DNA of 64,000 nt from Streptococcus alactolyticus (GCF_012277075.1 NZ_JAAXMT010000008.1:62001-126000); one strand, 5' to 3'; counted from the stretch's first letter, positions 35,046 through 43,455 are shown. Notes: generated from the letters alone by a model not told the origin. Translations and numbers: made by a program.

Positions 35046-35795
35046 ATGAAGAAAAAAGAACTTAATGACATGACTGATATTGTTTATGGTGTGCACGCTG
35101 TTACAGAAAGCTTGGCCGCCAATACTGGAAATAAACTCTACATTCAAGATGACTTGCACGGCAAAAACGTAGAAAGCATGAAACAATTGGCTGCCGACAA
35201 GAAAGTGTCTATTTCATGGGTGCCTAAAAAAACTTTGAATGACATGACTAACCACGCCGTTCACCAAGGCTTTGTCTTGCGAGTATCCGCTTTTTCTTAT
35301 GCTGATTTGGATGCCATTTTAGATAAAGCCAATCAAGAGGATAATCCTCTTATCTTGATTTTGGACGGTTTAAATGACCCTCATAATTTTGGGTCTATTT
35401 TGCGAACGGCTGACGCAACCAATGTGGCAGGGGTGATTATCCCCAAACACCGTGCGGTCGGAGTGACGCCTGTTGTGGCTAAAACGTCAACAGGTGCTGT
35501 GGAACATGTTCCTGTTGCCCGCGTGACCAACCTCAGCCAAACCCTAGACAAACTAAAAGAGCAAGGTTTTTGGGTGTTTGGAACGGACATGAACGGCACC
35601 CCTAGCCATAAGTGGAATACCGCAGGGAAATTAGCCTTGATTATTGGTAACGAAGGAAAAGGCATTTCACCAAATATCAAAAAGCAAGTCGATGAAATGA
35701 TAACCATTCCTATGAACGGACACGTTCAGAGCCTAAACGCCAGCGTAGCAGCTGCGATTTTGATGTACGAGGTTTTCCGTCATAAATTAGGCTAA
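35046..35795 (+). CDS. rlmB: 23S rRNA 2'-O-ribose methyltransferase, SpoU/TrmH family (RlmB type)
   Basis: 249 residues. An N-terminal substrate-binding domain (VYGVHAVTESLAANTGNKL) is followed by the knotted SPOUT domain with its three motifs: DGLNDPHNFGSILRTADATNV, LIIGNEGKGI and IPMNGHVQSLNASVAAAI. It methylates a guanosine of 23S rRNA (by family, G2251 of E. coli numbering). No Shine-Dalgarno precedes the 35046 ATG; an alternative in-frame ATG is at 35070. Confidence 0.88.
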   Translation: MKKKELNDMTDIVYGVHAVTESLAANTGNKLYIQDDLHGKNVESMKQLAADKKVSISWVPKKTLNDMTNHAVHQGFVLRVSAFSYADLDAILDKANQEDNPLILILDGLNDPHNFGSILRTADATNVAGVIIPKHRAVGVTPVVAKTSTGAVEHVPVARVTNLSQTLDKLKEQGFWVFGTDMNGTPSHKWNTAGKLALIIGNEGKGISPNIKKQVDEMITIPMNGHVQSLNASVAAAILMYEVFRHKLG

Positions 35796-35825
35796 ACCCT
35801 CAAAAACCTCTAGGAAGGAAACAAA

Positions 35826-36341
35826 ATGAAGCAAAAAATCCTTTTGGTTGATGGTTACAATATGATTGCTTTTTGGCAAGAAACACGTCAATTATTCAAA
35901 AAGAATCAGCTTGATGCTGCCAGAACGCTCTTGTTACGCAGGCTTAACAACTATGCCCATTTTGAGCATATTGATATTATTTGCGTGTTTGATGCCCAAT
36001 ACGTCCCTGGTGTTCGCCAACGTTATGACCAGTACAAAATCCAAGTGATTTTTACAGAAGAAGATGAAACGGCTGACGCTTATATTGAACGCACCGCAGC
36101 AGAATTAAACACACCACGTCATTTGGTGGAAGTAGCAACCAGCGATTTAAATGAGCAGTGGACGATTTTCTCACAAGGTGCCTTGCGCGTGTCGGCGCGT
36201 GAGTTGGAGCAGCGGGTTGCCGAGATCGGCTCTAATTTGAGGAAAATGTCACAGCAGATTGATTTGTCAACGCCTAAACTTCGCCCTTGGAATGACAGCC
36301 AATTAGACCAGCTCAAGCAATTTTTGAATGATTTGTCCTAA
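35826..36341 (+). CDS. NYN-domain ribonuclease (YacP/Rae1-like)
   Basis: 171 residues with the PIN-like NYN fold: the acidic LLVDGYNMIAFW at residues 5-16, ICVFDAQYVPG and the third acidic cluster EEDETADAYIERTA. In Bacillus the homologue Rae1 is a ribosome-associated endonuclease cutting mRNA in the A site. It lies 30 bases after rlmB with GGAAGGAAAC before the ATG; the rlmB-yacP pairing is conserved in Firmicutes. Confidence 0.85.
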   Translation: MKQKILLVDGYNMIAFWQETRQLFKKNQLDAARTLLLRRLNNYAHFEHIDIICVFDAQYVPGVRQRYDQYKIQVIFTEEDETADAYIERTAAELNTPRHLVEVATSDLNEQWTIFSQGALRVSARELEQRVAEIGSNLRKMSQQIDLSTPKLRPWNDSQLDQLKQFLNDLS

Positions 36342-36421
36342 GTTTTTGCTGCCCTTTCAAAAGTTATAGTTAGCCATAAGTATTTTGTATAACTGCTAGG
36401 TCCCTTTTGGTTTGACAAACG

Positions 36422-36430
36422 TGATATAAT
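36422..36430 (+). promoter_or_regulatory. Extended -10 promoter of the ketopantoate-reductase-like gene
   Basis: TGATATAAT with TATAAT at 36425-36430, about 26 bases before the start codon at 36456. Confidence 0.5.
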
Positions 36431-36455
36431 GTAGGGCATTAAGGGAGTGAGTTTT

Positions 36456-37412
36456 ATGCAGTTAACTTATGCCGTATTAGGAAGTGGCGCTATGGGTTTG
36501 CGTTTTGGGTTGTTGCTTAAAGAGCATCTTGGAGCGCAGGTGGATTTTATTGACACTTGGGAAGAGCATATAAAGACCGTGATAGAGCAAGGTGGGGTCT
36601 ACCAATCTCGCGATGGCAAAGACAGGCACTTGGTGCCGATACCCCTTCAGCGACCTGAAGAGTATAAAGGTAAACCTGATGTTTTGCTGGTTTTTGATAA
36701 GCAAATGCACTTAGCAACCTTGCTCGAGCGTAGCCAACATATTTTCCGTGAAGAACAGCACGTTTTCACAGGAATGAATGGTGTGGGGCACATTGAAGCC
36801 TTGAATCGTTATTTTGTACCAGAAAAAGTCTTGGCAGGAACTTGTTTGATTGGAACAGTCTTAAAAGGGGCGGGTGATGTTGACTTCATCGGAAAAGCAG
36901 GATCGGGTTCGGTGAATCTAGCTGCCCAATCAGGCAATCTTGATGCTGTCCAAAAACAGATTGTTGCTGATTTTGAAACTTCCAATTTGACCCCTCATCT
37001 CACGGATAACTTTTTAGGGACACTTTACACCAAAGTAGTCTTTAATTCAGTCATCAATACGATTTGTACGCTATTTGAAATTCGGATGGGGCAGTTTATT
37101 GATTACGAAGGGGCTGAAAAGCTAGGTCGTCAGCTGATTGACGAAGCTTACGATGTTGCTGATTTAGCGGGCATAAAACCCTTGGGCAGTCGTGACGAAG
37201 AATGGCAAACCATCCATTATGTAAGCAAGGTGACAAGCCCACTGCATTACTCATCCATGTATCAAGACATGAGTAAAGGGCGCCAAACAGAAGTGGATTA
37301 TATCAATGGCTACATTTATGATTTAGGGCAAAAATACGGCTATCAAGCTAAAACACATGATTTTCTAAGACACTTGGTTCATTTAGCGGAAAATACCCGA
37401 AAATACCGTTAA
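36456..37412 (+). CDS. Ketopantoate reductase family protein (ApbA/PanE)
   Basis: 318 residues. The N-terminal Rossmann fold shows YAVLGSGAMGLRFG (NADP-binding) and the C-terminal helical domain carries the conserved KVVFNSVINTICTLFEIRMGQ and GRQTEVDYINGYI with the expected Lys/Asn/Asp catalytic set. It reduces 2-dehydropantoate to pantoate, or another alpha-keto acid; streptococci often lack the rest of the pantothenate pathway, so the true substrate is uncertain. AAGGGAG is 8 bases before 36456. Confidence 0.8.
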   Translation: MQLTYAVLGSGAMGLRFGLLLKEHLGAQVDFIDTWEEHIKTVIEQGGVYQSRDGKDRHLVPIPLQRPEEYKGKPDVLLVFDKQMHLATLLERSQHIFREEQHVFTGMNGVGHIEALNRYFVPEKVLAGTCLIGTVLKGAGDVDFIGKAGSGSVNLAAQSGNLDAVQKQIVADFETSNLTPHLTDNFLGTLYTKVVFNSVINTICTLFEIRMGQFIDYEGAEKLGRQLIDEAYDVADLAGIKPLGSRDEEWQTIHYVSKVTSPLHYSSMYQDMSKGRQTEVDYINGYIYDLGQKYGYQAKTHDFLRHLVHLAENTRKYR

Positions 37413-37440
37413 ATCAAGCTATCAAGAAATACAAAACATA

Positions 37441-37482
37441 AAAAAAGATAGTAGGTAATGCTTGACTAACTACTATCTTTTC
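37441..37482 (+). terminator. Terminator after the ketopantoate-reductase-like gene
   Basis: AAAGATAGTAG pairs perfectly with CTACTATCTTT across a 15-base loop, followed by TTCTG. Confidence 0.7.
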
Positions 37483-37488
37483 TGTTAT

Positions 37489-37494
37489 TATAAT
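37489..37494 (+). promoter_or_regulatory. rplM-rpsI promoter -10
   Basis: TATAAT at 37489-37494, about 108 bases before rplM. A -35 at the best spacing is not obvious; TTGACT at 37462 lies 21 bases upstream. Confidence 0.45.
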
Positions 37495-37497
37495 AGA

Positions 37498-37595
37498 TGG
37501 TATTGTTTACCCCATTTGTAAGGCCCCGGAACCTTTCAAATAACTCGTGGATTCGGAACACCCACACTTTGTAAACAAAAACGAATTCGTATAGG
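37498..37595 (+). ncRNA. Likely L13 leader RNA
   Basis: The roughly 100-base untranslated leader of rplM contains GGTATTGTTTACC...GTAAGGCCCCGGAACC...GGATTCGGAACACCCACAC... words that can form several short stems. An autoregulatory L13 leader is known in Bacilli upstream of rplM. Position and length fit; I did not fold or search it. Confidence 0.5.
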
Positions 37596-37602
37596 AGAAC
37601 TC

Positions 37603-38049
37603 ATGAACAAAACAACATTCATGGCCAAACCAGGCCAAGTTGAACGTAAATGGTACGTTGTTGACGCAACAGATGTACCTCTTGGACGTCTTTCTGCAGT
37701 AGTTGCTAGCGTACTTCGCGGAAAAAACAAACCAACATTTACACCACACACTGATACAGGTGACTTTGTGATTGTTATCAATGCTGAAAAAGTTAAATTA
37801 ACTGGAAAAAAAGCAACTGATAAAATCTACTACACTCACTCAATGTACCCAGGTGGATTGAAACAAATCTCAGCAGGTGAACTTCGCTCTAAAAACGCTG
37901 TTCGCTTGATTGAAAAATCAGTTAAAGGCATGCTTCCACACAACACTCTTGGACGTGCACAAGGTATGAAATTGAAAGTCTTCGTTGGTAACGAGCACAC
38001 ACATGCTGCACAAAAACCAGAAGTACTTGATATCAAAGGACTTATCTAA
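37603..38049 (+). CDS. rplM: 50S ribosomal protein L13
   Basis: 148 residues, standard length, with [38 protein letters not shown] and [20 protein letters not shown]. Assembles early on 23S rRNA. AGGAG is 9 bases upstream. Cotranscribed with rpsI, 22 bases downstream. Confidence 0.97.
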   Translation: MNKTTFMAKPGQVERKWYVVDATDVPLGRLSAVVASVLRGKNKPTFTPHTDTGDFVIVINAEKVKLTGKKATDKIYYTHSMYPGGLKQISAGELRSKNAVRLIEKSVKGMLPHNTLGRAQGMKLKVFVGNEHTHAAQKPEVLDIKGLI

Positions 38050-38071
38050 GAGAGAAAGGAGCATCTATTAA

Positions 38072-38464
38072 ATGGCACAAGCACAATACACAGGTACTGG
38101 TCGTCGTAAAAACGCTGTTGCACGCGTACGTTTAGTTCCAGGTACTGGTAAAATCACAGTTAACAAAAAAGATGTAGAAGAATACATCCCACATGCTGAC
38201 CTTCGTCTTGTTATCAACCAACCATTTGCAGTAACATCAACTGAAGGTTCATACGACGTTTTCGTTAACGTTGTAGGTGGTGGTTACGCAGGTCAATCAG
38301 GCGCTATCCGTCATGGTATTGCACGCGCTCTTCTTCAAGTTGACCCAGATTTCCGTTCTTCACTTAAACGTGCAGGTCTTCTTACACGTGACGCACGTAT
38401 GGTTGAACGTAAAAAACCAGGCTTGAAGAAAGCTCGTAAAGCATCACAATTCTCAAAACGTTAA
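38072..38464 (+). CDS. rpsI: 30S ribosomal protein S9; integration site at its 3' end
   Basis: 130 residues; the C-terminal [12 protein letters not shown] tail reaches into the P-site of the 30S head. The last 51 bases (38414-38464) are the attachment site used by the islands downstream: three more copies occur at 43621, 57521 and 63596, all preserving the encoded tail. The gene remains intact here. Confidence 0.97.
   Translation: MAQAQYTGTGRRKNAVARVRLVPGTGKITVNKKDVEEYIPHADLRLVINQPFAVTSTEGSYDVFVNVVGGGYAGQSGAIRHGIARALLQVDPDFRSSLKRAGLLTRDARMVERKKPGLKKARKASQFSKR
38414..38464 (+). repeat. rpsI 3'-end direct repeat DR1 (attachment site)
   Basis: First of four 51-bp copies. The final 15 bases, TTCTCAAAACGTTAA, are identical in all four and are the best candidate for the strand-exchange core. 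Confidence 0.85.
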
Positions 38465-38489
38465 TCAATACGATACTATCAACGTTTAC

Positions 38490-38525
38490 AGACATTCAAG
38501 AATTTTCTCTTGGATGTCTTTTTTG
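38490..38525 (+). terminator. Terminator after rpsI
   Basis: AGACATTCAAGA pairs with TCTTGGATGTCT (one G-T), followed by a T-run. A near relative follows repeat DR3 at 57596. Confidence 0.85.
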
Positions 38526-38596
38526 TATAAAAAATAGTTGTTTTTCGGAAAGTTAGCTATTAATATTTATCAATGATAAAAATAGCATGTTTTAAG

Positions 38597-38631
38597 GGAC
38601 TGACCCCAAAAAGTGAGAATTTAATAAAAAG
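38597..38631 (+). repeat. Left copy of a 35-bp inverted repeat bounding the copper cassette
   Basis: Begins GGGACTGACCCC and ends AATAAAAA. It is matched in reverse complement near 41558-41592 with 29 of 35 positions identical by eye. The GACTGACCCC-type end resembles termini of IS3-family elements, but no transposase lies between the two copies. Confidence 0.6.
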
Positions 38632-38633
38632 AC

Positions 38634-38691
38634 TTGACATAATTCGTTTACAATGGTAAACTTCTTTTAAAGATATTCGTTTACATCTGTA
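38634..38691 (+). promoter_or_regulatory. copYB promoter with two cop boxes
   Basis: TTGACA (38634-38639), 17-base spacer, TAAACT (38657-38662). A perfect cop box TACATCTGTA (consensus TACANNTGTA) is at 38682-38691 and a one-mismatch box TACAATGGTA at 38649-38658 overlaps the -10. CopY bound to both would shut the promoter until copper displaces its zinc. Confidence 0.8.
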
Positions 38692-38711
38692 GACAACTAG
38701 GAGGAAGGAGA

Positions 38712-39161
38712 ATGAGCACAATAGAATTTAATACTTATATCACAGATGCAGAATGGGAAGTCATGCGTGTAGTTTGGGCAAATGATCGAGTAACTAGTAA
38801 AAAAGTCATTTCCGTATTGCAAGAAAAAATGGACTGGACACAATCCACTATCAAAACGATCTTAGGTCGATTAGTTGAAAAAGGCGTACTAAATACAGAG
38901 AAAGAAGGTAGAAAGTTTATTTACACTGCCAATATTGAAGAGAAAGAAGCCGTAAGGAATTATGCAGAAGATATTTTTAAACGTATTTGCAATAAGAATG
39001 TCGGAAATGTAATCGGAAGCATCATTGAAGATCATGTTTTAAGCTTCGATGATATAGATCGACTAGAAAAAATATTAGAGATGAAAAAATCTTTCGCAGT
39101 AGAAGAAGTGGATTGCAATTGTCCAGAAGAACAATGCGAATGTCATTTACATCATCATTAA
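38712..39161 (+). CDS. copY: CopY-type copper-responsive repressor
   Basis: 149 residues, BlaI/CopY winged-helix family (TDAEWEVMRVVWANDRVTSKKVISVLQ...TIKTILGRLVEKGVL). The C-terminus carries the metal motif CNCPEEQCEC (CxCxxxxCxC), which binds zinc in the repressing form and Cu(I) in the released form, followed by a His-rich end (HLHHH). It precedes the copper ATPase by 19 bases, and cop boxes lie in its promoter, so it represses its own operon. Starts the cargo of island 1. Confidence 0.93.
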   Translation: MSTIEFNTYITDAEWEVMRVVWANDRVTSKKVISVLQEKMDWTQSTIKTILGRLVEKGVLNTEKEGRKFIYTANIEEKEAVRNYAEDIFKRICNKNVGNVIGSIIEDHVLSFDDIDRLEKILEMKKSFAVEEVDCNCPEEQCECHLHHH

Positions 39162-39180
39162 GCATAAGGAGGAATTTAAA

Positions 39181-41250
39181 ATGAATAATGACAACAAATA
39201 TTCGTCCCATAATCACAGCGGGCACAGTGGGCATGATCACAGCGGGCACAGTGGGCATAATCACAGCGGGCACAGTGGGCATAATCACAGCGGGCACAGT
39301 GGGCATGCCCACCATCATCACGGAAGCTTTAAGGAACTTTTCTTAAAGTCATTGCCACTAGGAATCATTATTATGTTCTTTTCCCCTTTGCATGGATTTA
39401 AACTACCATTCCAGTTTACTTTTCCATATTCTGATATTGTAGTAGCTATTTTATCTACTATATTAATTATTTATGGCGGACGTCCATTCTATCAAGGTGC
39501 AGTTGACGAATTTAAACAAAAAAAACCTGGAATGATGGCACTCGTTTCTTTAGGTATAAGTGTTTCATATTTATACAGTATTTATGCTGTGATCATTACC
39601 TACGTAACGGGTGAACACGTGATGGACTTTTTCTTTGAATTTGCTTCATTACTATTAATCATGCTATTAGGTCACTGGATTGAGATGAAAGCTATTGGAG
39701 AAGCAGGAGACGCACAAGCAGCATTGGCTAAGTTAGTGCCGAAAGATGCTCACGTTGTATTAGAAGACGATTCAATTGAAACACGACCAGTTGCTGACTT
39801 AAAGGTAGGTGATTTAATTCGTGTTCAAGCCGGAGAAAATGTGCCAGCAGACGGGATTATCGAGCGTGGCGAATCACGTTTAAATGAAGCTCTTCTAACT
39901 GGGGAGTCAAAAGCAGTAAAAAAAGGCCCTGGCGATGAAGTAATCGGAGGCTCAACAAATGGAGAAGGGGTTCTTTATATTAAAGTTAATGAGACAGGTG
40001 ATCAATCCTTCATCTCTCAAGTTCAGAATTTAATCAGCCAAGCTCAAAGTCAGCCTTCCAGAGCAGAAAATATTGCTCAAAAGGTTGCAGGGTGGCTCTT
40101 CTATATTGCTGTTATTGTCGCGCTAATTGCTTTTGTAGTGTGGATGATTATTAGAGATATCCCAACGGCAGTTATATTTACTATTACTACATTAGTTATT
40201 GCTTGTCCGCACGCATTGGGTCTGGCTATTCCATTGGTAACCGCCCGTAGCACAAGCTTAGGAGCTAGCCGTGGCTTACTAGTAAAAGACCGCCAAGCCT
40301 TAGAAATAGCTCAAGATGCAGATGTGATTATTTTAGATAAAACGGGTACTTTAACAACTGGTGAATTTAAAGTATTAGATGTAAAACTTCTTAATGACAA
40401 ATATACAAAAGAGGAAATCATTGCCTTATTGGCAGGTATTGAAGGAGGATCTAGCCACCCAATTGCTCAATCAATTATAAGTTTCGCCGAGCAGCAAAAT
40501 ATACGTCCAGCATCTTTTGATTCGATTGATGTGATTTCCGGTTCTGGAGTAGAGGGTAAAGCAGGTGGGCACCGTTACCAATTAATCAGTCAAAAAGCCT
40601 ATGGACGTAATCTTGATATGGATACTCCAAAAGGAGCAACTCTTAGTGTCTTAGTAGAAAATGATGATGCCATTGGTGCTGTAGCTTTAGGGGACGAATT
40701 AAAACCAACGAGTAAAGAGTTAATTAAAGCTCTTAAAAAGAACAATATTCGACCAATTATGGCAACAGGTGATAATGAAAAAGCGGCTCAAGGCGCGGCA
40801 GTAGATTTAGGGATTGAATATAGATCAAATCAATCTCCACAAGACAAATATGAGTTAGTTAAAACACTTAAAGATGAAGGAAAGAAAGTTATCATGGTAG
40901 GTGATGGTGTAAATGATGCTCCTTCTCTTGCCTTAGCAGATGTTGGTATAGCTATAGGTGCTGGAACTCAAGTTGCGTTGGATTCAGCTGATGTCATATT
41001 GACTCAATCCGATCCAGGAGATATTGGATCATTCATTGATTTAGCACACAAAACAACTCGTAAAATGAAACAAAACCTATTTTGGGGAGCTGGTTATAAC
41101 TTTATAGCTATCCCTCTAGCTGCAGGAATTTTGGCTCCTATTGGTATCACATTAAGCCCTGCATTAGGAGCAATCCTAATGTCTGTGTCAACAGTCATCG
41201 TCGCCATTAATGCTATGTTATTACGTTTAGATCCAAAAAATAACGGTTAA
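39181..41250 (+). CDS. copB: CopB-type copper-exporting P1B ATPase with His-rich repeat N-terminus
   Basis: 689 residues. The N-terminus (residues about 9-45) is a metal-binding repeat of HNHSGHSG units and HAHHHH instead of a CxxC domain. The membrane CPH motif (ACPHALGLAIP, about 341-351) places it in the CopB (P1B-3) class. P-type motifs: TGES (about 240), phosphorylated Asp in DKTGTLT (about 386-392) and GDGVNDAPS (about 574-582). It pumps copper (Cu+/Cu2+, possibly silver) out of the cell. There is no copA or copZ beside it, so the operon is just copY-copB. Confidence 0.9.
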   Translation: MNNDNKYSSHNHSGHSGHDHSGHSGHNHSGHSGHNHSGHSGHAHHHHGSFKELFLKSLPLGIIIMFFSPLHGFKLPFQFTFPYSDIVVAILSTILIIYGGRPFYQGAVDEFKQKKPGMMALVSLGISVSYLYSIYAVIITYVTGEHVMDFFFEFASLLLIMLLGHWIEMKAIGEAGDAQAALAKLVPKDAHVVLEDDSIETRPVADLKVGDLIRVQAGENVPADGIIERGESRLNEALLTGESKAVKKGPGDEVIGGSTNGEGVLYIKVNETGDQSFISQVQNLISQAQSQPSRAENIAQKVAGWLFYIAVIVALIAFVVWMIIRDIPTAVIFTITTLVIACPHALGLAIPLVTARSTSLGASRGLLVKDRQALEIAQDADVIILDKTGTLTTGEFKVLDVKLLNDKYTKEEIIALLAGIEGGSSHPIAQSIISFAEQQNIRPASFDSIDVISGSGVEGKAGGHRYQLISQKAYGRNLDMDTPKGATLSVLVENDDAIGAVALGDELKPTSKELIKALKKNNIRPIMATGDNEKAAQGAAVDLGIEYRSNQSPQDKYELVKTLKDEGKKVIMVGDGVNDAPSLALADVGIAIGAGTQVALDSADVILTQSDPGDIGSFIDLAHKTTRKMKQNLFWGAGYNFIAIPLAAGILAPIGITLSPALGAILMSVSTVIVAINAMLLRLDPKNNG
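39211..39306 (+). repeat. Four tandem 24-bp repeats encoding the CopB His motif
   Basis: Four almost identical 24-base units (39211, 39235, 39259, 39283), differing only at the first base, encode (N/D)HSGHSGH. The antisense strand is open too, but that is a by-product. Such an in-frame repeat can gain or lose metal sites by slippage. Confidence 0.9.
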
Positions 41251-41334
41251 CAGATTGAATGATGGAAACTCCTTAAAGTATCAAGATACAATAGTTTTAC
41301 AGGAGAAAAAGAGATGTAAGTAATGGCTCTTTGT

Positions 41335-41386
41335 AAAATCGTGTTGGTAGAAGTAGACGATTTTTCTACCAACACGATTTTTAATT
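41335..41386 (+). terminator. Terminator after copB
   Basis: An 18-bp perfect stem (41335-41352 with 41364-41381), 11-base loop, followed by TTAATTT. AGGAG followed by ATGTAA (41313-41318) just upstream is a start codon next to a stop, so any small downstream gene has been lost. Confidence 0.85.
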
Positions 41387-41592
41387 TATTATAGAACTGA
41401 TTTCTGTTAAAATCCTAAAAGCCACCTATTTCGACAGTTTTATAGCTTGTTATTCTATTTTCTTGACAATAATACCACCGTCTCCACACGTTTTTTAACC
41501 ATAAAAAGCCACCTCCATGAGCATTTGATTATATTGTACCAAATCCAACTTGGAGGTGTTTTTATTTAATTCTCATTTACGGGGGTCAGTGC
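41387..41592. mobile_element. IS remnant: 3' end of an IS3-like element without transposase
   Basis: Contains the words AAAGCCACCT and GCCACCTCC facing TTGGAGGTG, typical of IS tail terminators, and ends with the right copy of the 35-bp inverted repeat (about 41558-41592) whose partner is at 38597. No coding sequence remains. From 41593 to 41890 the DNA is very AT-rich and I see no gene. Confidence 0.5.
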
Positions 41593-41895
41593 CAATTAAA
41601 ATTGCGTATTTTTTATTTAAAATGTATTAGAATTAAATTCATATAAAATATGCACGAAAAATAAATCAAAATTAAAAAGTACAAATTAATGAAGTGATTA
41701 TTGATAAAAATAGTTAATAATTGGTTAAACAAAATATATAACTCGTTTATAAATTTATAGAAATGAACCATTATAAATCTCCTCTTAAATATTGAAAAAA
41801 CCATTGGCAGTGGACATACTTTAAGACTATATATTTCTGAAACTAGTTTCACAATACAAATATTGACATGCAATTATTAATTGGTGGATTTTAAG

Positions 41896-41947
41896 TTGAC
41901 ATCTACAAAGCTTAATGTTAGAATACATTCAAAAATATATTTGAATG
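41896..41947 (+). promoter_or_regulatory. cadD promoter and CadC/ArsR-type operator
   Basis: TTGACA (41896-41901), 17-base spacer, TAGAAT (41919-41924). Directly downstream is a perfect inverted repeat CATTCAAA-AATATA-TTTGAATG (41926-41947), matching the CadC operator known from staphylococcal cad operons. It overlaps the transcription start and reaches the ribosome-binding site. Confidence 0.8.
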
Positions 41948-41956
41948 AGGTGTTTT

Positions 41957-42571
41957 ATGATTCAAAATGTTGTTACTTCAATAATCCTGTATTCTGGGAC
42001 AGCCGTAGACTTACTTATTATCCTAATGTTATTTTTTGCCAAAAGAAAAAGCAGAAAGGACATCATTAACATCTATTTAGGACAATTTCTAGGCTCTGTT
42101 AGTCTAATATTCCTAAGTTTGCTTTTTGCATTTGTCTTAAATTATATTCCTAGTAAAGAGATTTTAGGTTTGCTCGGTTTGATTCCAATTTTCCTAGGCC
42201 TCAAAGTTTTGCTTTTAGGAGATTCTGATGGAGAAGCTATTGCAAAAGATGGTTTGCGCAAAGATAATAAAAACCTAATTTTTCTAGTTGCTATGATTAC
42301 TTTTGCAAGTTGTGGTGCTGACAATATTGGTGTTTTTGTCCCATATTTCACTACCTTAAATTTAACGAATTTGATAGTAACTTTACTTACTTTTCTAGTC
42401 ATGATTTATCTCTTGGTTTTTTCTGCCCAAAAATTGGCACAAGTCCCTTCTGTTGGAGAAATTTTGGAAAAATATAGCAGATGGTTTATTGCCAGTGTTT
42501 ATTTAGGACTGGGGATATATATCCTGATTGAAAACAACGTTTTTGACATGCTATGGACTTTGTTAAGCTAG
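41957..42571 (+). CDS. cadD: Cadmium resistance transporter CadD
   Basis: 204 residues with about five to six membrane helices; CadD-family pattern SIILYSGTAVDLLIILMLFF...IYLGQFLGS and FASCGADNIGVFVPYF. Exports cadmium and gives some zinc resistance. Start 41957 follows GAGGTG; the in-frame ATG at 41945 lies in the operator. It is paired with an ArsR-type regulator 11 bases downstream, the cadDX arrangement of streptococci. Confidence 0.9.
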   Translation: MIQNVVTSIILYSGTAVDLLIILMLFFAKRKSRKDIINIYLGQFLGSVSLIFLSLLFAFVLNYIPSKEILGLLGLIPIFLGLKVLLLGDSDGEAIAKDGLRKDNKNLIFLVAMITFASCGADNIGVFVPYFTTLNLTNLIVTLLTFLVMIYLLVFSAQKLAQVPSVGEILEKYSRWFIASVYLGLGIYILIENNVFDMLWTLLS

Positions 42572-42582
42572 GAGAAAATATT

Positions 42583-42921
42583 ATGAAAAAAGATAGTATC
42601 TGCCAAGTGAATGTTATAAATCAACAAAATGTTACAACCGCAACGAACTACCTTGAAAAGGAAAAAGTCCAAAAATCACTTCGCATTTTATCAAAGTTTA
42701 CCGATAGTAAACAGATAAATATCATCTTTTATCTCCTTGCTGTTGAAGAACTCTGTGTCTGTGATATAGCCTTTTTACTAGATCTCAGTATGGCATCTGC
42801 ATCCCACCATCTTCGTAAACTAGCCAATCAAAACATCTTGGGCACTAGAAGAGAGGGGAAAATTATATATTATTTTATAAAAGATGAGGAAATCAAAGAC
42901 TTTTTTAATCAACTAGGATAA
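42583..42921 (+). CDS. cadX: ArsR/SmtB-family cadmium sensor (CadX/CadC)
   Basis: 112 residues. The winged helix carries the alpha-3 metal motif ELCVCDIAFLL (Cys-x-Cys) and the recognition helix SMASASHHLRKLANQNIL. One N-terminal Cys (DSICQV) could complete the metal site; CadC of pI258 has two. It dissociates from the palindrome at 41926 when it binds Cd/Pb/Zn. Start 42583 follows AGGAGAAAAT. Confidence 0.85.
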   Translation: MKKDSICQVNVINQQNVTTATNYLEKEKVQKSLRILSKFTDSKQINIIFYLLAVEELCVCDIAFLLDLSMASASHHLRKLANQNILGTRREGKIIYYFIKDEEIKDFFNQLG

Positions 42922-42966
42922 CAACTATTTTTACTACTTTACCATGATTATATATAGGACTTATCT

Positions 42967-43101
42967 ATGAAATTTTTTGATGAAAATTACTCACAAGAAA
43001 TACCTACTCGTATCAAATGTTTAAGAAAAAAGTATAATTTAAAGCAAAGCGACCTAGGTAATGCAGGTCAAGTTAGCCAAGTTGAAAAGGGAGGAATTTG
43101 A
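42967..43101 (+). pseudogene. Truncated XRE-family regulator fragment
   Basis: 44 codons: MKFFDENYSQEIPTRIKCLRKKYNLKQSDLGNAGQVSQVEKGGI then TGA. It looks like the start of a lambda-repressor-like helix-turn-helix that runs directly into unrelated membrane-protein coding sequence at about 43102. A recombination scar. Confidence 0.6.
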
Positions 43102-43455
43102 AAGAATTTGTATCTTTTATTTTTTGTTTCATTTATGCCTTATGCTACTGGAATAGTTAGTAGTCATTTCATGAATCATACGGCACAGCTCTTTTATGGA
43201 CTGATCGTTATTGTTTCAACGGTAGCAAACTGGTTTTTACATAAAGTAATTGATAAACCCAATATAGATCAGAAAGAATTACTTGAAGCTACCGCACAAT
43301 ATAGGAAGTTATTGATACCTGACCTAATAATTAAAGGAGTGGGATTGATTCTATCCCTAATTCTCTATCCTCCGATTATGATGTATAGTATTTTAATTGC
43401 GGCATTTTACATCATAACTTTAAAAACACTATCCGAAAAAAGAGTGAATAACTAA
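43102..43455 (+). pseudogene. C-terminal fragment of a TMEM175/DUF1211-like membrane protein
   Basis: An open frame reads LKELYLLFFVSFMPYATGIVSSHFMNHTAQLFYGLIVIVSTVANWF... to TAA, about 117 residues with three or four helices. The FVSFMPYATG segment resembles the second-repeat motif of the TMEM175/DUF1211 potassium-channel family. The N-terminal repeat is missing and no proper start exists (TTG only). From 43456 to 43620 I see no gene. Confidence 0.5.

Noticed and set aside
39211..39306. CRISPR-like direct repeats
   Set aside because: The 24-bp units are contiguous with no spacers and encode the His-rich start of CopB.
39022..39321. Antisense frame rich in PTVPAVIM repeats
   Set aside because: It is the complement of the copB repeat and the end of copY; no ribosome-binding site and no family.
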